Assembly: GCF_003583765.1 (NCBI RefSeq)
Contig: NZ_QXQA01000022.1
Coordinates: forward strand, 25,073 to 89,072
DNA: 64,000 nt
Reading direction: 5' to 3'
Source: Paenibacillus nanensis
GTDB taxonomy: Bacteria > Bacillota > Bacilli > Paenibacillales > Paenibacillaceae
Shown here: positions 19,201-26,888 of the stretch, piece by piece
How the letters are laid out: the number at the start of each line of letters is the position of its first letter
Position numbering within the stretch: the stretch's first letter is position 1
Program-made: the position numbers and the translations under genes
The notes under the pieces: generated by a model
What the model was told of the DNA's origin: nothing
The model's input: the letters and a program-made list of their open reading frames with translations, nothing else
Databases searched by the model: none

Positions 19201-19777
19201 CCGTTACCGGAATTTTCCGGGTCCGGTCGATACGAACGTAAATGATATCCTTGGCGTCCGTCTCCAGCTCAAGCCAAGCGCCGCGGTTCGGAATAACCGT
19301 TGCGGTGTATGTTTTCTTCCCGTTCTTATCAACCTTCGTGCTGAAGTACACGCTTGGGGAGCGAACCAATTGGCTGACGATAACGCGTTCGGCGCCGTTA
19401 ATAATAAACGTGCCCGTCTCCGTCATAAGCGGGAAATCGCCCATGAAAACTTCTTGTTCTTTAACTTCGCCCGTTTCCTTATTGAACAGACGAACCTTCA
19501 CGCGGAGCGGAGCCGCATAAGTCACGTCGCGTTCTTTCGATTCATCCACCGAATATTTCGGTTCGCCTAAGCTATAGTCGATAAACTCAAGCGATAAATT
19601 ACCCGTAAAGTCCGTAATCGGCGAAATGTCTTGGAATAACTCGATCAAATCGGTTTCCAGAAACTTTTCGTACGATTTTTGTTGGATTTCAATCAGGTTC
19701 GGGACTTCCAGCACCTCTTTGATCCTTGCGTAGCTTCTCCGCTGACGCCGACCATACTGAACAAGTTGTCCTGCCAA
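16232..19777 (-). CDS. rpoB: RNA polymerase subunit beta
   Basis: 1181 aa. The start is taken as TTG 19777 ([22 protein letters not shown]) with GAGG 5 nt upstream; the longer frame to 19846 adds an atypical N-terminus. The rifampicin region [20 protein letters not shown] is of the sensitive type. The C-terminus is Asp/Glu-rich ([12 protein letters not shown]), as in other Bacillota. It has a roughly 300-nt leader and at least one own promoter downstream of the rsmC-like gene. Confidence 0.98.
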   Translation of the reverse strand: [1181 protein letters not shown]

Positions 19778-19976
19778 CTTAACCTCACCCCTCATGTCTG
19801 TCTCACAGCATTGATACTTTACTGCGTTACCCTTGGGCGGCAACAACCGCCTATTCAGATAAATAAAGAAAAGCCCTTATCGAATAGTGTTCGAAAAAAG
19901 AGCATGTTCCGGCAGCTTACCGTGCGCAGCGCGGGTGCGACGGTCACATATCAAGTATTTTGCCCAAAATGTAAAC

Positions 19977-20106
19977 ATTATACGTCAAACGCATCAAAAA
20001 TATGCATACCGCGCTTAAAATTTGCACTTGACATTTTAGTTAACTAAAGAGATTTCAAGCAATTTTATGCTGACATTTTATAATATTACCATATCCAAAA
20101 TGTCAA
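19977..20106 (-). promoter_or_regulatory. Promoter region and leader of rpoBC
   Basis: Minus strand TTGACA (20101-20106), 18 bp, TATAAA (20077-20082). A second -10 candidate, TATAAT (19977-19982), has a poor -35. Between them lies a perfect 14-bp palindrome TTTAGTTAACTAAA (20035-20048). The 403-bp gap 19778-20181 has no gene that I can support. Confidence 0.65.
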
Positions 20107-20181
20107 GTCAAATTGTTTTTAGGCTCAAATTGGCCTCGCCGCTTAAGAATTGAAAGCTCCCGAGCAAATTCGGAAGAACAA

Positions 20182-20778
20182 TCATTTTTGAGCTCGCAGT
20201 ATCCGATATCCCTTGTCCTTCGTCACTTCTTCCACTTCGCCGAAGATCGACTCCAGCTTATCCATCGCGGAAGGCGCTCCTTGCTTTTTCTGAATGACGA
20301 CCCACATGACGCCGCCATCCTTCAACAACGAATAACCTTCTTCAAATATTTTGTGAACAACAGCTTTGCCTGCCCGAATCGGCGGATTCGTCAAAATCAC
20401 ATCAAAGCGCTCCTCGCGCACTGCCTCAAACAAATCGCTTTGCAGCACCGTTACATTGGAAACCCTGTTCAGCTTCGCATTCTCTCTGGCCAGTTCAACA
20501 GCGCGTTCGTTTATATCAATCATGGTCACATGACCGCTTCCGGCAAGCTTTGCCGCCGTGATTCCGATAGGACCATAGCCGCAGCCAACATCCAATATCC
20601 GGTCCCCGTCTTTCAATTCCATCGTTTCGATCAATACACGGCTGCCATAATCGACACCCGTTTTGGAAAATACGCCGGCATCCGTAACAAATTTCAACGG
20701 AAAACCTCTGAGCGTATCGTCATGGGTCTGTCTGTTATGAGCCGTCCCCGGCGTTTTGGAATAATAATGATTCGACAT
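20182..20778 (-). CDS. Class I SAM-dependent methyltransferase, RsmC/YbxB-like
   Basis: 198 aa. Carries SAM motif I DVGCGYGPIGI and the NPPI motif (TNPPIRAGK) typical of N2-guanine RNA methyltransferases. Family members of this length correspond to the catalytic half of RsmC (16S rRNA m2G1207); B. subtilis YbxB occupies the same place between rplL and rpoB. SD AAGGAGG lies 7 nt before the ATG. Preceded by a perfect 16-bp hairpin and followed by the rpoB promoter. Exact RNA target not proven. Confidence 0.9.
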   Translation of the reverse strand: MSNHYYSKTPGTAHNRQTHDDTLRGFPLKFVTDAGVFSKTGVDYGSRVLIETMELKDGDRILDVGCGYGPIGITAAKLAGSGHVTMIDINERAVELARENAKLNRVSNVTVLQSDLFEAVREERFDVILTNPPIRAGKAVVHKIFEEGYSLLKDGGVMWVVIQKKQGAPSAMDKLESIFGEVEEVTKDKGYRILRAQK

Positions 20779-20817
20779 CCTTCCGCCTCCTTAAGCGTCA
20801 TGTCCTGCAACATGCAA

Positions 20818-20856
20818 CGAACCCCTTGAAAACCGCGAAGGTTTTCAAGGGGTTCG
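20818..20856 (-). terminator. Perfect 16-bp hairpin between rplL and the rsmC-like gene
   Basis: Arms CGAACCCCTTGAAAAC and GTTTTCAAGGGGTTCG around a 7-nt loop. No T-run follows on the minus strand, so it may be a weak attenuator or an RNase processing/stabiliser site rather than a full terminator. Its position after rplL suits lowering expression of downstream genes relative to L7/L12. Confidence 0.6.
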
Positions 20857-20908
20857 TCAGCCGCTTATGCTAGGTTAGCATGCGCGGCTGTCATATGAAG
20901 AAAAGCTA

Positions 20909-21271
20909 TTACTTAACTTCAACGGATGCGCCAGCTTCTTCAAGCTTAGCTTTGATGCCGTTAGCTTCTTCTTCGCTAACTTTTTCTTTGATTGGTTTAG
21001 GAGCGCCGTCAACCAGGTCTTTTGCTTCTTTCAGGCCAAGACCAGTGATTTCGCGAACCACTTTGATAACGTTGATTTTGGAAGCGCCAGCGCTTGCCAG
21101 GATTACGTCGAATTCTGTTTGAGCAGCAGCTTCAGCAGCGCCGCCGCCAGCTACTACTGCAACTGGAGCTGCAGCTGTTACGCCGAATTCTTCTTCGATT
21201 GCTTTAACAAGATCGTTCAGTTCAAGAACAGTCATACCTTTAATTGCTTCCAAGATTTGCTCTTTAGACAT
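20909..21271 (-). CDS. rplL: Ribosomal protein L7/L12 (bL12)
   Basis: Stalk protein recruiting translation GTPases. 120 aa, with N-terminal dimerisation helices (ILEAIKGMTVLELNDLVKAIEEEFGV), an Ala/Gly-rich hinge (AAAPVAVVAGGGAAEAAA) and the C-terminal GTPase-contact domain ending GASVEVK. SD GGAGG lies upstream of the ATG. It follows rplJ after 93 nt. Confidence 0.98.
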   Translation of the reverse strand: MSKEQILEAIKGMTVLELNDLVKAIEEEFGVTAAAPVAVVAGGGAAEAAAQTEFDVILASAGASKINVIKVVREITGLGLKEAKDLVDGAPKPIKEKVSEEEANGIKAKLEEAGASVEVK

Positions 21272-21364
21272 GGTATATACCTCCGAATTTGGTTTAAGTT
21301 TTTTTGGTGTTGCCTTCGTTACGAAGCCTGGTTCATTCCGGCTCCATTTGTTGCACTGCCGATA

Positions 21365-21868
21365 TTAAGCGCCAGCTTCTTGCTTTTCTCCAACTGCTTT
21401 AACCGCAAGCGCGAAGTTGCGCATAGGCGCTTGAAGCACGCTGAGGAGCATGGAGAGCAAACCTTCGCGGGAAGGAAGCTCTGCAAGAGCCTTGATTTGA
21501 TCCATTCCTACGACTTTGCCTTCTACAACGCCGCCTTTAAGCTTCAAAGCATCGTTCTTTTTAGCAAACTCGTTCAGGATTTTTGCTGGAGCAACAGCGT
21601 CTTCGCCGCTGAATGCTACTGCCGTAGGTCCTGTCAGAATGTCGTTTAATGCTGTCAATTCCGTACCTTCAGTCGCACGGCGAACGAGCGAGTTTTTCAG
21701 AACTTGGAATTCAACACCCGCCTCGCGGAGCTGCTTCCGGAGTTCAGTTACTTGCGCAACGTTCAGACCGCGGTAGTCGGCAACAACGGTGCTTGGGCTC
21801 GAAGTAAGCTTCGACGCGATAACAGCAACCGCTTCTTGTTTCTCTTGAATGATCTTTGCGTTAGCCAA
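21365..21868 (-). CDS. rplJ: Ribosomal protein L10 (uL10)
   Basis: Stalk base protein and translational autoregulator. 167 aa from TTG 21868 (MANAKIIQEKQEAVAVIASK), 8 nt after GGGAGG. A GTG three codons upstream overlaps that site and is unlikely. Ends with the hydrophobic helix region where L7/L12 dimers bind. Downstream of an L10-leader element at 21930-22075. Confidence 0.97.
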   Translation of the reverse strand: MANAKIIQEKQEAVAVIASKLTSSPSTVVADYRGLNVAQVTELRKQLREAGVEFQVLKNSLVRRATEGTELTALNDILTGPTAVAFSGEDAVAPAKILNEFAKKNDALKLKGGVVEGKVVGMDQIKALAELPSREGLLSMLLSVLQAPMRNFALAVKAVGEKQEAGA

Positions 21869-21929
21869 ACTGTACACCTCCCGTAAAATTTATACATCCC
21901 GTGAATACGACGGATATTCCTGGCCTTGG

Positions 21930-22076
21930 GTGCAATGAGAAAGGCCTTCGCAGACGAAGCGAAGGCCATGATTTCGTTATCGAGCGCAGGCAAGCATCGC
22001 TTGCCGCATTCCTCAACGTTTTATCATAACACCTCGGTAGGAAATTAAGTCCTCTCGGACACCTACTGTCTACGGT
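21930..22076 (-). ncRNA. L10 leader (rplJ-rplL autoregulatory RNA)
   Basis: The minus strand contains the conserved leader segment around AGTAGGTGTCCGAGAGGACT and CCTACCGAGGTGTTA (about 22035-22070). A GC hairpin and a terminator-like stem follow. In Bacillota L10(L12)4 binds this element to control rplJL. The match is from memory of the leader consensus, not a covariance search. Confidence 0.8.
21943..21967 (-). terminator. Attenuator hairpin of the L10 leader
   Basis: GGCCTTCGC / GCGAAGGCC stem with 7-nt loop, followed by TTTCTC. About 75 nt upstream of the rplJ start. Confidence 0.65.
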
Positions 22077-22116
22077 ATGCGTATTCGAATGTTAGCTCAG
22101 TTTCCTAAATTCCGGA

Positions 22117-22809
22117 TTAGCGGAACGATGCAGTCGAGACGCGAGCGCCAGGACCCATTGTGGAGGAAACCGAAATGTTTTTCAGGTAAACGCCTTTAGC
22201 AGCAGCCGGTTTAGCGCGCACCAGAGCGTCGATCAGAGCTTTCAGGTTTTCGTTCAGCTTCTCAGCGTCGAACGAAACTTTACCGATTGGAGCGTGGATT
22301 TGACCCGCTTTGTCCAGACGGTACTCGATCTTACCTGCTTTGATTTCTTGAACGGCCTTTGCAACGTCGAACGTTACAGTACCTGCTTTCGGGTTAGGCA
22401 TAAGGCCCTTACCGCCCAGGATACGACCGAGCTTACCAACTTCAGCCATCATGTCCGGCGTTGCTACGCAGACGTCGAATTCGAACCAGCCTTGTTGGAT
22501 TTTGTTGATCATGTCTGCGTCGCCAACATAGTCAGCGCCTGCAGCTTCCGCTTCTTTCACTTTTTCGCCTTTTGCGAAAACGAGAACGCGTTTTGTCTTA
22601 CCAGTACCATGCGGAAGTACGACAACGCCGCGTACCGCTTGGTCTTGTTTACGAGGGTCAACGCCCAGACGAACTGCTACTTCAACGGACTCGTCGAATT
22701 TAGCTGTCGCAGCCTTCTTTACAAGCTCAATCGCTTCAGATGGCTCGTAAGTTGCTTCGCTGTCAATCAGCTTAGCAGCTTCTAGATACTTCTTGCCGTG
22801 TTTAGCCAT
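22117..22809 (-). CDS. rplA: Ribosomal protein L1 (uL1)
   Basis: L1-stalk protein, 230 aa, full length. Starts MAKHGKKYLEAAKLID and has the signature segment LGRILGGKGLMPNPKAGTV. SD GGAGG precedes the ATG. The 135-nt gap to rplK (22810-22944) holds two GC-rich inverted repeats (near 22853 and 22875) but no gene. Confidence 0.98.
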   Translation of the reverse strand: MAKHGKKYLEAAKLIDSEATYEPSEAIELVKKAATAKFDESVEVAVRLGVDPRKQDQAVRGVVVLPHGTGKTKRVLVFAKGEKVKEAEAAGADYVGDADMINKIQQGWFEFDVCVATPDMMAEVGKLGRILGGKGLMPNPKAGTVTFDVAKAVQEIKAGKIEYRLDKAGQIHAPIGKVSFDAEKLNENLKALIDALVRAKPAAAKGVYLKNISVSSTMGPGARVSTASFR

Positions 22810-22944
22810 TGTAAGTTTCCTCCTTTGTGGTTATAGCGGTTCATCCTCCTAGGGATGATCCTCCCACCTCGCGAGACCGAAGTCTCGCCAAGCGCGATGT
22901 CCGAGAACATCTTAACCGCGTTCGTCCCGAAGAACGATGCGAAA

Positions 22945-23370
22945 TTAGTCAACGATCGTTACACCCATGCTGCGCGCAGTACCTTCAACCATACGCATTG
23001 CCGCTTCAACGGAAGCTGCGTTCAAATCTTGCATTTTCGATTCTGCGATTTCGCGAACTTTGTCACGCTTCACAGTTGCGACTTTCTTCTTATTCGGCTC
23101 GCCCGAACCTTTTTCGATACCAGCTGCTACGCGGAGCAATACTGCCGCCGGCGGCGTCTTTGTTTCGAAAGTGAAGGAACGATCTTCGAATACCGTGATC
23201 ACGACTGGAATAATCAGACCTGCTTGATCCGCAGTACGAGCGTTAAATTCTTTACAGAACGCCATGATGTTAACGCCTGCTTGACCGAGTGCCGGACCGA
23301 TTGGCGGCGCAGGGTTTGCTTTACCTGCAGGAACTTGCAGCTTGACCATCTTGATGACCTTTTTTGCCAT
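22945..23370 (-). CDS. rplK: Ribosomal protein L11 (uL11)
   Basis: GTPase-associated-centre protein, needed for RelA-type stringent signalling. 141 aa, starting MAKKVIKMVKLQVPAGKANPAPPIGPALGQ with the conserved Pro-rich N-domain. The C-terminal rRNA-binding domain (VRLRV-like AGIEKGSGEPNKKKVATV, AAMRMVEGTARSMG) is complete. It follows nusG after 59 nt. Confidence 0.98.
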   Translation of the reverse strand: MAKKVIKMVKLQVPAGKANPAPPIGPALGQAGVNIMAFCKEFNARTADQAGLIIPVVITVFEDRSFTFETKTPPAAVLLRVAAGIEKGSGEPNKKKVATVKRDKVREIAESKMQDLNAASVEAAMRMVEGTARSMGVTIVD

Positions 23371-23429
23371 GACTCACACCTCCTTGCCCTGATATACAAG
23401 CGAGAAACGCCTGCTCCGGAAACCGGATA

Positions 23430-23963
23430 TTATATCTTCTCCACTTGAGTGTAATCCAGCTCAAGCGGGGTTTCCCTGCCAAACATGTTGACATGAACCT
23501 TCAGCTTCGCTTTGTCCAGCAAAATCTCTTCTACCGAACCGACAAAGTCGGCAAAAGGACCTACCTTGACGCGAACCGTTTCCTTCAGCTCGAATTCGAT
23601 CTTCGGCTTCGGCTCTTCCATGCCCATGTGTTTCAGAATCTGATCCACTTCATCAGGCAGCAGAGGCGTCGGCTTGGAACCGGATCCTGTCGATCCTACG
23701 AATCCTGTTACACCCGGCGTATTCCGAACAACGTACCACGAATCGTCGGTTTGAATCATCTCTACAAGGACATAACCAGGGTAGACCTTGCGTTGAACGG
23801 TTTTTTTCTTCCCGTCCTTCTCTACCACTTCGTCCTCCATAGGAACGAGCACGCGGAAGATTTTGTCCTCCATGCCCATCGATTCAACCCGGCGCTCCAG
23901 ATTGGTTTTCACCTTGTTCTCATAGCCGGAGTAAGTATGCACGACATACCATCTTTTTTCCAT
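23430..23963 (-). CDS. nusG: Transcription elongation/antitermination factor NusG
   Basis: 177 aa from ATG 23963 (MEKRWYVVHTYSGYENKVKT), 7 nt after AAAGGTGG; a TTG one codon earlier is not needed. NGN domain (residues 1-110, with the VPMEDEV and PGYVLVEM segments) followed by a KOW motif (ETVRVKVGPFADFVGSVEEI). Operon rpmG-secE-nusG. Confidence 0.97.
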   Translation of the reverse strand: MEKRWYVVHTYSGYENKVKTNLERRVESMGMEDKIFRVLVPMEDEVVEKDGKKKTVQRKVYPGYVLVEMIQTDDSWYVVRNTPGVTGFVGSTGSGSKPTPLLPDEVDQILKHMGMEEPKPKIEFELKETVRVKVGPFADFVGSVEEILLDKAKLKVHVNMFGRETPLELDYTQVEKI

Positions 23964-23987
23964 CAATAATCCACCTTTGGTCCCTTC

Positions 23988-24197
23988 TTAGACAATCAGC
24001 TGAACCAATTCCGAGATCCCGATGTCAAGAAGCCAGAAGTAAATCGTCACGACTATTACCGTGAAAAATACGATCAAGGAATAGCTCGTGAGCTCTTTAC
24101 GGCTTGGCCAGCGAACCTTCTTCAGCTCCGCCCAGCTGTCGGCAAAAAAACTAAACGTCGATCCAAAGCCTTGCTTCAGTCTCGCCAAAAATGCCAC
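23988..24197 (-). CDS. secE: Preprotein translocase subunit SecE
   Basis: Small essential clamp of the SecYEG channel. 69 aa from GTG 24197 (GGAGG, 7 nt spacing), with the amphipathic helix SWAELKKVRWPSRKELTSYS and one transmembrane segment, the single-helix form usual for Bacillota. A GTG two codons upstream overlaps the Shine-Dalgarno. Confidence 0.95.
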   Translation of the reverse strand: MAFLARLKQGFGSTFSFFADSWAELKKVRWPSRKELTSYSLIVFFTVIVVTIYFWLLDIGISELVQLIV

Positions 24198-24215
24198 GGT
24201 CACACCTCCAATGGA

Positions 24216-24365
24216 CTATCGCGTCTCGCGATGAGGAGTCTGCTCGTTACAGAACTTGCAAAACTTCTTCAACTCGATGCGGTCGGGGTGATTGCGCTTG
24301 TTCTTGGTCGTCGCATAGTTTCTCTGTTTGCAGTTTGTGCATGCCAACGTGATGATTACCCGCAT
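24216..24365 (-). CDS. rpmG: Ribosomal protein L33 (bL33), zinc-binding form
   Basis: 49 aa from ATG 24365 (MRVIITLACTNCKQRNYATT), with GGAGG 8 nt upstream. Two CxxC pairs (CTNC, CKFC) mark the zinc-ribbon C+ form. First gene of the operon, 18 nt before secE. Zinc-free paralogues elsewhere in the genome are possible and not visible here. Confidence 0.95.
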   Translation of the reverse strand: MRVIITLACTNCKQRNYATTKNKRNHPDRIELKKFCKFCNEQTPHRETR

Positions 24366-24476
24366 TGAATTACACCTCCCGAACTGCTTAAAAATACGAA
24401 TCATTGAAGCTATATAGTAAGTTCATTGATTCCATCGCCAATACGAAAAAAACCTCGAATTCAGGCCTACCTAAAC

Positions 24477-24505
24477 ACTTTATCACAAGGCATTCCTTGT
24501 GTCAA
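24477..24505 (-). promoter_or_regulatory. Sigma-A promoter of rpmG-secE-nusG with palindromic spacer
   Basis: TTGACA (24500-24505), 17 bp, TAAAGT (24477-24482) on the minus strand. The spacer contains the inverted repeat ACAAGG..CCTTGT. Just downstream, CCTGAATTCGAGG followed by seven T (about 24446-24465) could act as a weak attenuator. Confidence 0.75.
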
Positions 24506-24599
24506 TGAAAGATAGGTGGCCGGCAATTTACGAATTTATGGCAACTTGGGTCCGAAATTGGTTGCTATCAGTATCGTCGAAACTACCTCTTTTAAAACC

Positions 24600-24652
24600 A
24601 ATGGACTGTCTTCTCTGCCTGAAAAACGTCAGACAGTAAAGACAGTCCGTTG
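24600..24652 (-). terminator. Terminator of the sigH transcription unit
   Basis: Arms AACGGACTGTCTT and AAGACAGTCCATT around an internal GTCTGACG..CAGGCAG stem, followed by GGTTTTAAAA on the minus strand. Directly after the sigH stop. Confidence 0.78.
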
Positions 24653-24662
24653 AACAAAGGGT

Positions 24663-25316
24663 CTATAGGCCGCCGAAATCCCGAACTTCCAAATATCGTT
24701 CCAGCTTGCGCTTCACACGCTGCAAAGCATTGTCAATTGATTTCACATGCCGGTCGAGATCGACCGCTATCTCTTGATAGGATCGCCCATCGAGATAGAG
24801 CATCAGCACCTTGCGCTCCAAATCGCTCAAAATCTCGGACATCTTGTCTTCCAAACCGACGAATTCTTCTTGATTAATAATAAGTTCCTCTGGGTCAGAC
24901 ACTCTCGTGCCGCAGATCACGTCGAGCAAGGTCCGGTCGGAGTCCTCGTCGTAGATGGGCTTGTCTAACGAAACATAAGAATTGAGGGGGATATGCTTCT
25001 GTCTGGTAGCTGTCTTGATCGCCGTGATGATTTGTCTTGTAATGCACAATTCGGCAAAGGCTTTAAAGCTAGCAAGCTTGTCCCCTTTGAAATCCCGGAT
25101 CGCCTTATAAAGACCGATCATCCCTTCCTGCACGATATCCTCGCGGTCGGCACCGATCAAAAAATAGGAACGCGCCTTCGCTCTCACAAAGTTCTTATAT
25201 TTGTTAATCAAATATTCCAGCGCCATGCTGTCGCCGTTACGGACCGCTTCTACGATATCCTCGTCCGCGCTGCATTCATATTCGAGCGTACTCCATTCTT
25301 TGAGGTCGATACTCAC
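24663..25316 (-). CDS. sigH: RNA polymerase sigma factor SigH (sigma-30)
   Basis: Transition-state and sporulation sigma factor. 217 aa from GTG 25316, 7 nt after GGAGGG. Region 2 (EYLINKYKNFVRAKARSYFLIGADREDIVQEGMIGLYKAI) and region 4 helix-turn-helix (GRSYQEIAVDLDRHVKSIDNALQRVKRKLE) are complete. Position between yacP and rpmG matches B. subtilis. Own promoter upstream plus possible read-through from rlmB-yacP. Confidence 0.97.
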   Translation of the reverse strand: MSIDLKEWSTLEYECSADEDIVEAVRNGDSMALEYLINKYKNFVRAKARSYFLIGADREDIVQEGMIGLYKAIRDFKGDKLASFKAFAELCITRQIITAIKTATRQKHIPLNSYVSLDKPIYDEDSDRTLLDVICGTRVSDPEELIINQEEFVGLEDKMSEILSDLERKVLMLYLDGRSYQEIAVDLDRHVKSIDNALQRVKRKLERYLEVRDFGGL

Positions 25317-25402
25317 ACACTATCCCTCCGGCCTGCAAGGCGTACACCGCGCTAGATTTGAGTATATATAAACATACGAAAAGATCGCTTGAAACATGAT
25401 TC

Positions 25403-25432
25403 AGTATACATTATGTAACCTTACAACGTCAA
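25403..25432 (-). promoter_or_regulatory. Sigma-A-type promoter of sigH
   Basis: TTGACG (25427-25432), 18 bp, TATACT (25403-25408) on the minus strand, about 80 nt before the GTG start. Confidence 0.72.
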
Positions 25433-25499
25433 CCGATCCGACACCCGAAATCTATCGATTTTATAGCAAAATTGTAACTTTGTGGCACAGAAAATGATG

Positions 25500-26024
25500 C
25501 TATTTTCCGCCTCTTCTCATACGCTCCAGTTTGCTCCAAACATCCAGGCTGATATTCTGGTCGAGAGAGTTGCGCTTCACCGGTTTTTCCTCTTTGATCG
25601 TTTGCTCGATTTCTTTGCGGTTTTGGCCGATGTCGATCAGCAGTTCCCTAGCGGAGATGCGCAAAGCGCCCTTGCCGAAAGCCACGTGCTGCTCCACCAG
25701 GTCGGAAGTCGCGACGTAGAGGTTGCGCCTTCTCGCGATCAGCTCGTTGCACAACCTCTCGATGCATTCATCCGCCGTTTCTTTTTCTTTTGTGTAGACG
25801 ATGGTCAGCTTGTTCCGCTTGTAGGTCTTGCCGAGCCCCGGCACCTGATGCGCGTCAAAAATGACGTACACCTGCATCCCCGTGAAGCCTTGGTAGTCGG
25901 CAAGCATGTCCAGCAGCCTATCCCGCGCGTCCTCCAAATCGTGCTCCTTCAGCCTCTCCAGCTCCGGCCAAGCCCCGATCATATTGTAGCCGTCCACGAG
26001 CAGGACGTCGTCGCGCCGGTTCAT
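25500..26024 (-). CDS. yacP: NYN-domain ribosome-associated endoribonuclease YacP/Rae1
   Basis: 174 aa. PIN/NYN-like fold with conserved acidic residues at LLVDGYNMIGAW (N-terminus) and YVIFDAHQVPG, then EKETADECIERL and VATSDLVEQ. B. subtilis Rae1 (YacP) cleaves mRNA in the ribosomal A site. Separated by 3 nt from rlmB, the same order as in Bacillus. The name is based on family and synteny. Confidence 0.9.
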   Translation of the reverse strand: MNRRDDVLLVDGYNMIGAWPELERLKEHDLEDARDRLLDMLADYQGFTGMQVYVIFDAHQVPGLGKTYKRNKLTIVYTKEKETADECIERLCNELIARRRNLYVATSDLVEQHVAFGKGALRISARELLIDIGQNRKEIEQTIKEEKPVKRNSLDQNISLDVWSKLERMRRGGK

Positions 26025-26027
26025 GGC

Positions 26028-26783
26028 CTAGCTTTCCCGTCGTTGCCTGACAACCTCATACATGAGCACGCCCGCGGCAACCGAAGCGTTCAAGGAATTC
26101 AGCTGGCCAAGCATCGGAAGCTTTACGAGAAAATCGCATTTTTCCTTAATAAGCCGCCCCATCCCTTTGCTCTCGTTGCCGATGACAATGGCCAGAGGCA
26201 TATCAAACTTGGTTTTAAACACATCTTGCTTCGCGCTTACGTCCGTACCCGCGACCCAGACGCCCGCTTCCTTCAGCCTATCGATTGTCTGCGCCAGGTT
26301 CGTCACCCGCGCAACCGGCACATGCTCCGCCGCGCCCGCGGATGTCTTGAGCACGGTCGCGGTCAGCCCGGCCGAGCGGCGCTTCGGAATGACGACGCCG
26401 TGGACGCCGGTGCATTCGGCCGTTCTTAGAATCGATCCCAGATTATGCGGATCCTCAATTTCGTCCAGCAGCAAAATAAACGGCGTCTCGTTTATGCTTT
26501 GCGCGGCGTTCAAGATGTCCTCGACTTCAACGTAAGCGAAAGCAGCCGCCTGCGCGATCACGCCCTGATGCGTAATGCCCGGCGCCATGCTGTCCAGCTT
26601 GCGCTTATCGACGAACTGAACGACGATGCCCTGCTTCTTGGCTTCCGTAGTAATCGGCTGGGAAAGGCTTTTTTGCGCCCCCTCGGCGATCCAAATCTTG
26701 TTGATTTCACGTCCGGAGCGCAGCGCTTCCAGCACGGGATGCTTGCCGGCGATGAGCTCCTCCTGATTAACCTCAACGGACAT
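26028..26783 (-). CDS. rlmB: 23S rRNA (guanosine-2'-O-)-methyltransferase RlmB
   Basis: SPOUT-family enzyme methylating G2251 of 23S rRNA. 251 aa with an N-terminal L30-like substrate domain (AGKHPVLEALRSGREINKIWIAEG) and the C-terminal knotted SAM domain with motifs DEIEDPHNLGSILRTAE, VIGNESKGM and LNSLNASVAAGVLMYE. SD AGGAGG lies before the ATG. Its 5' side abuts the large hairpin array, which separates it from mrnC. Confidence 0.95.
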   Translation of the reverse strand: MSVEVNQEELIAGKHPVLEALRSGREINKIWIAEGAQKSLSQPITTEAKKQGIVVQFVDKRKLDSMAPGITHQGVIAQAAAFAYVEVEDILNAAQSINETPFILLLDEIEDPHNLGSILRTAECTGVHGVVIPKRRSAGLTATVLKTSAGAAEHVPVARVTNLAQTIDRLKEAGVWVAGTDVSAKQDVFKTKFDMPLAIVIGNESKGMGRLIKEKCDFLVKLPMLGQLNSLNASVAAGVLMYEVVRQRRES

Positions 26784-26888
26784 AATTGTCCTCCTGTCTG
26801 ATGTGGGTTCGTTCTGAAATGGTTTAACTGAATGATGTGCGCACTATTTAGAACCGTGCGCCATATTGTAGCGCCAGCGGGACGGTGC

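Noticed and set aside
16232..19777. Rifampicin-resistance change in rpoB
   Set aside because: The visible cluster residues (QFMDQ..[15 protein letters not shown]) match the sensitive consensus.
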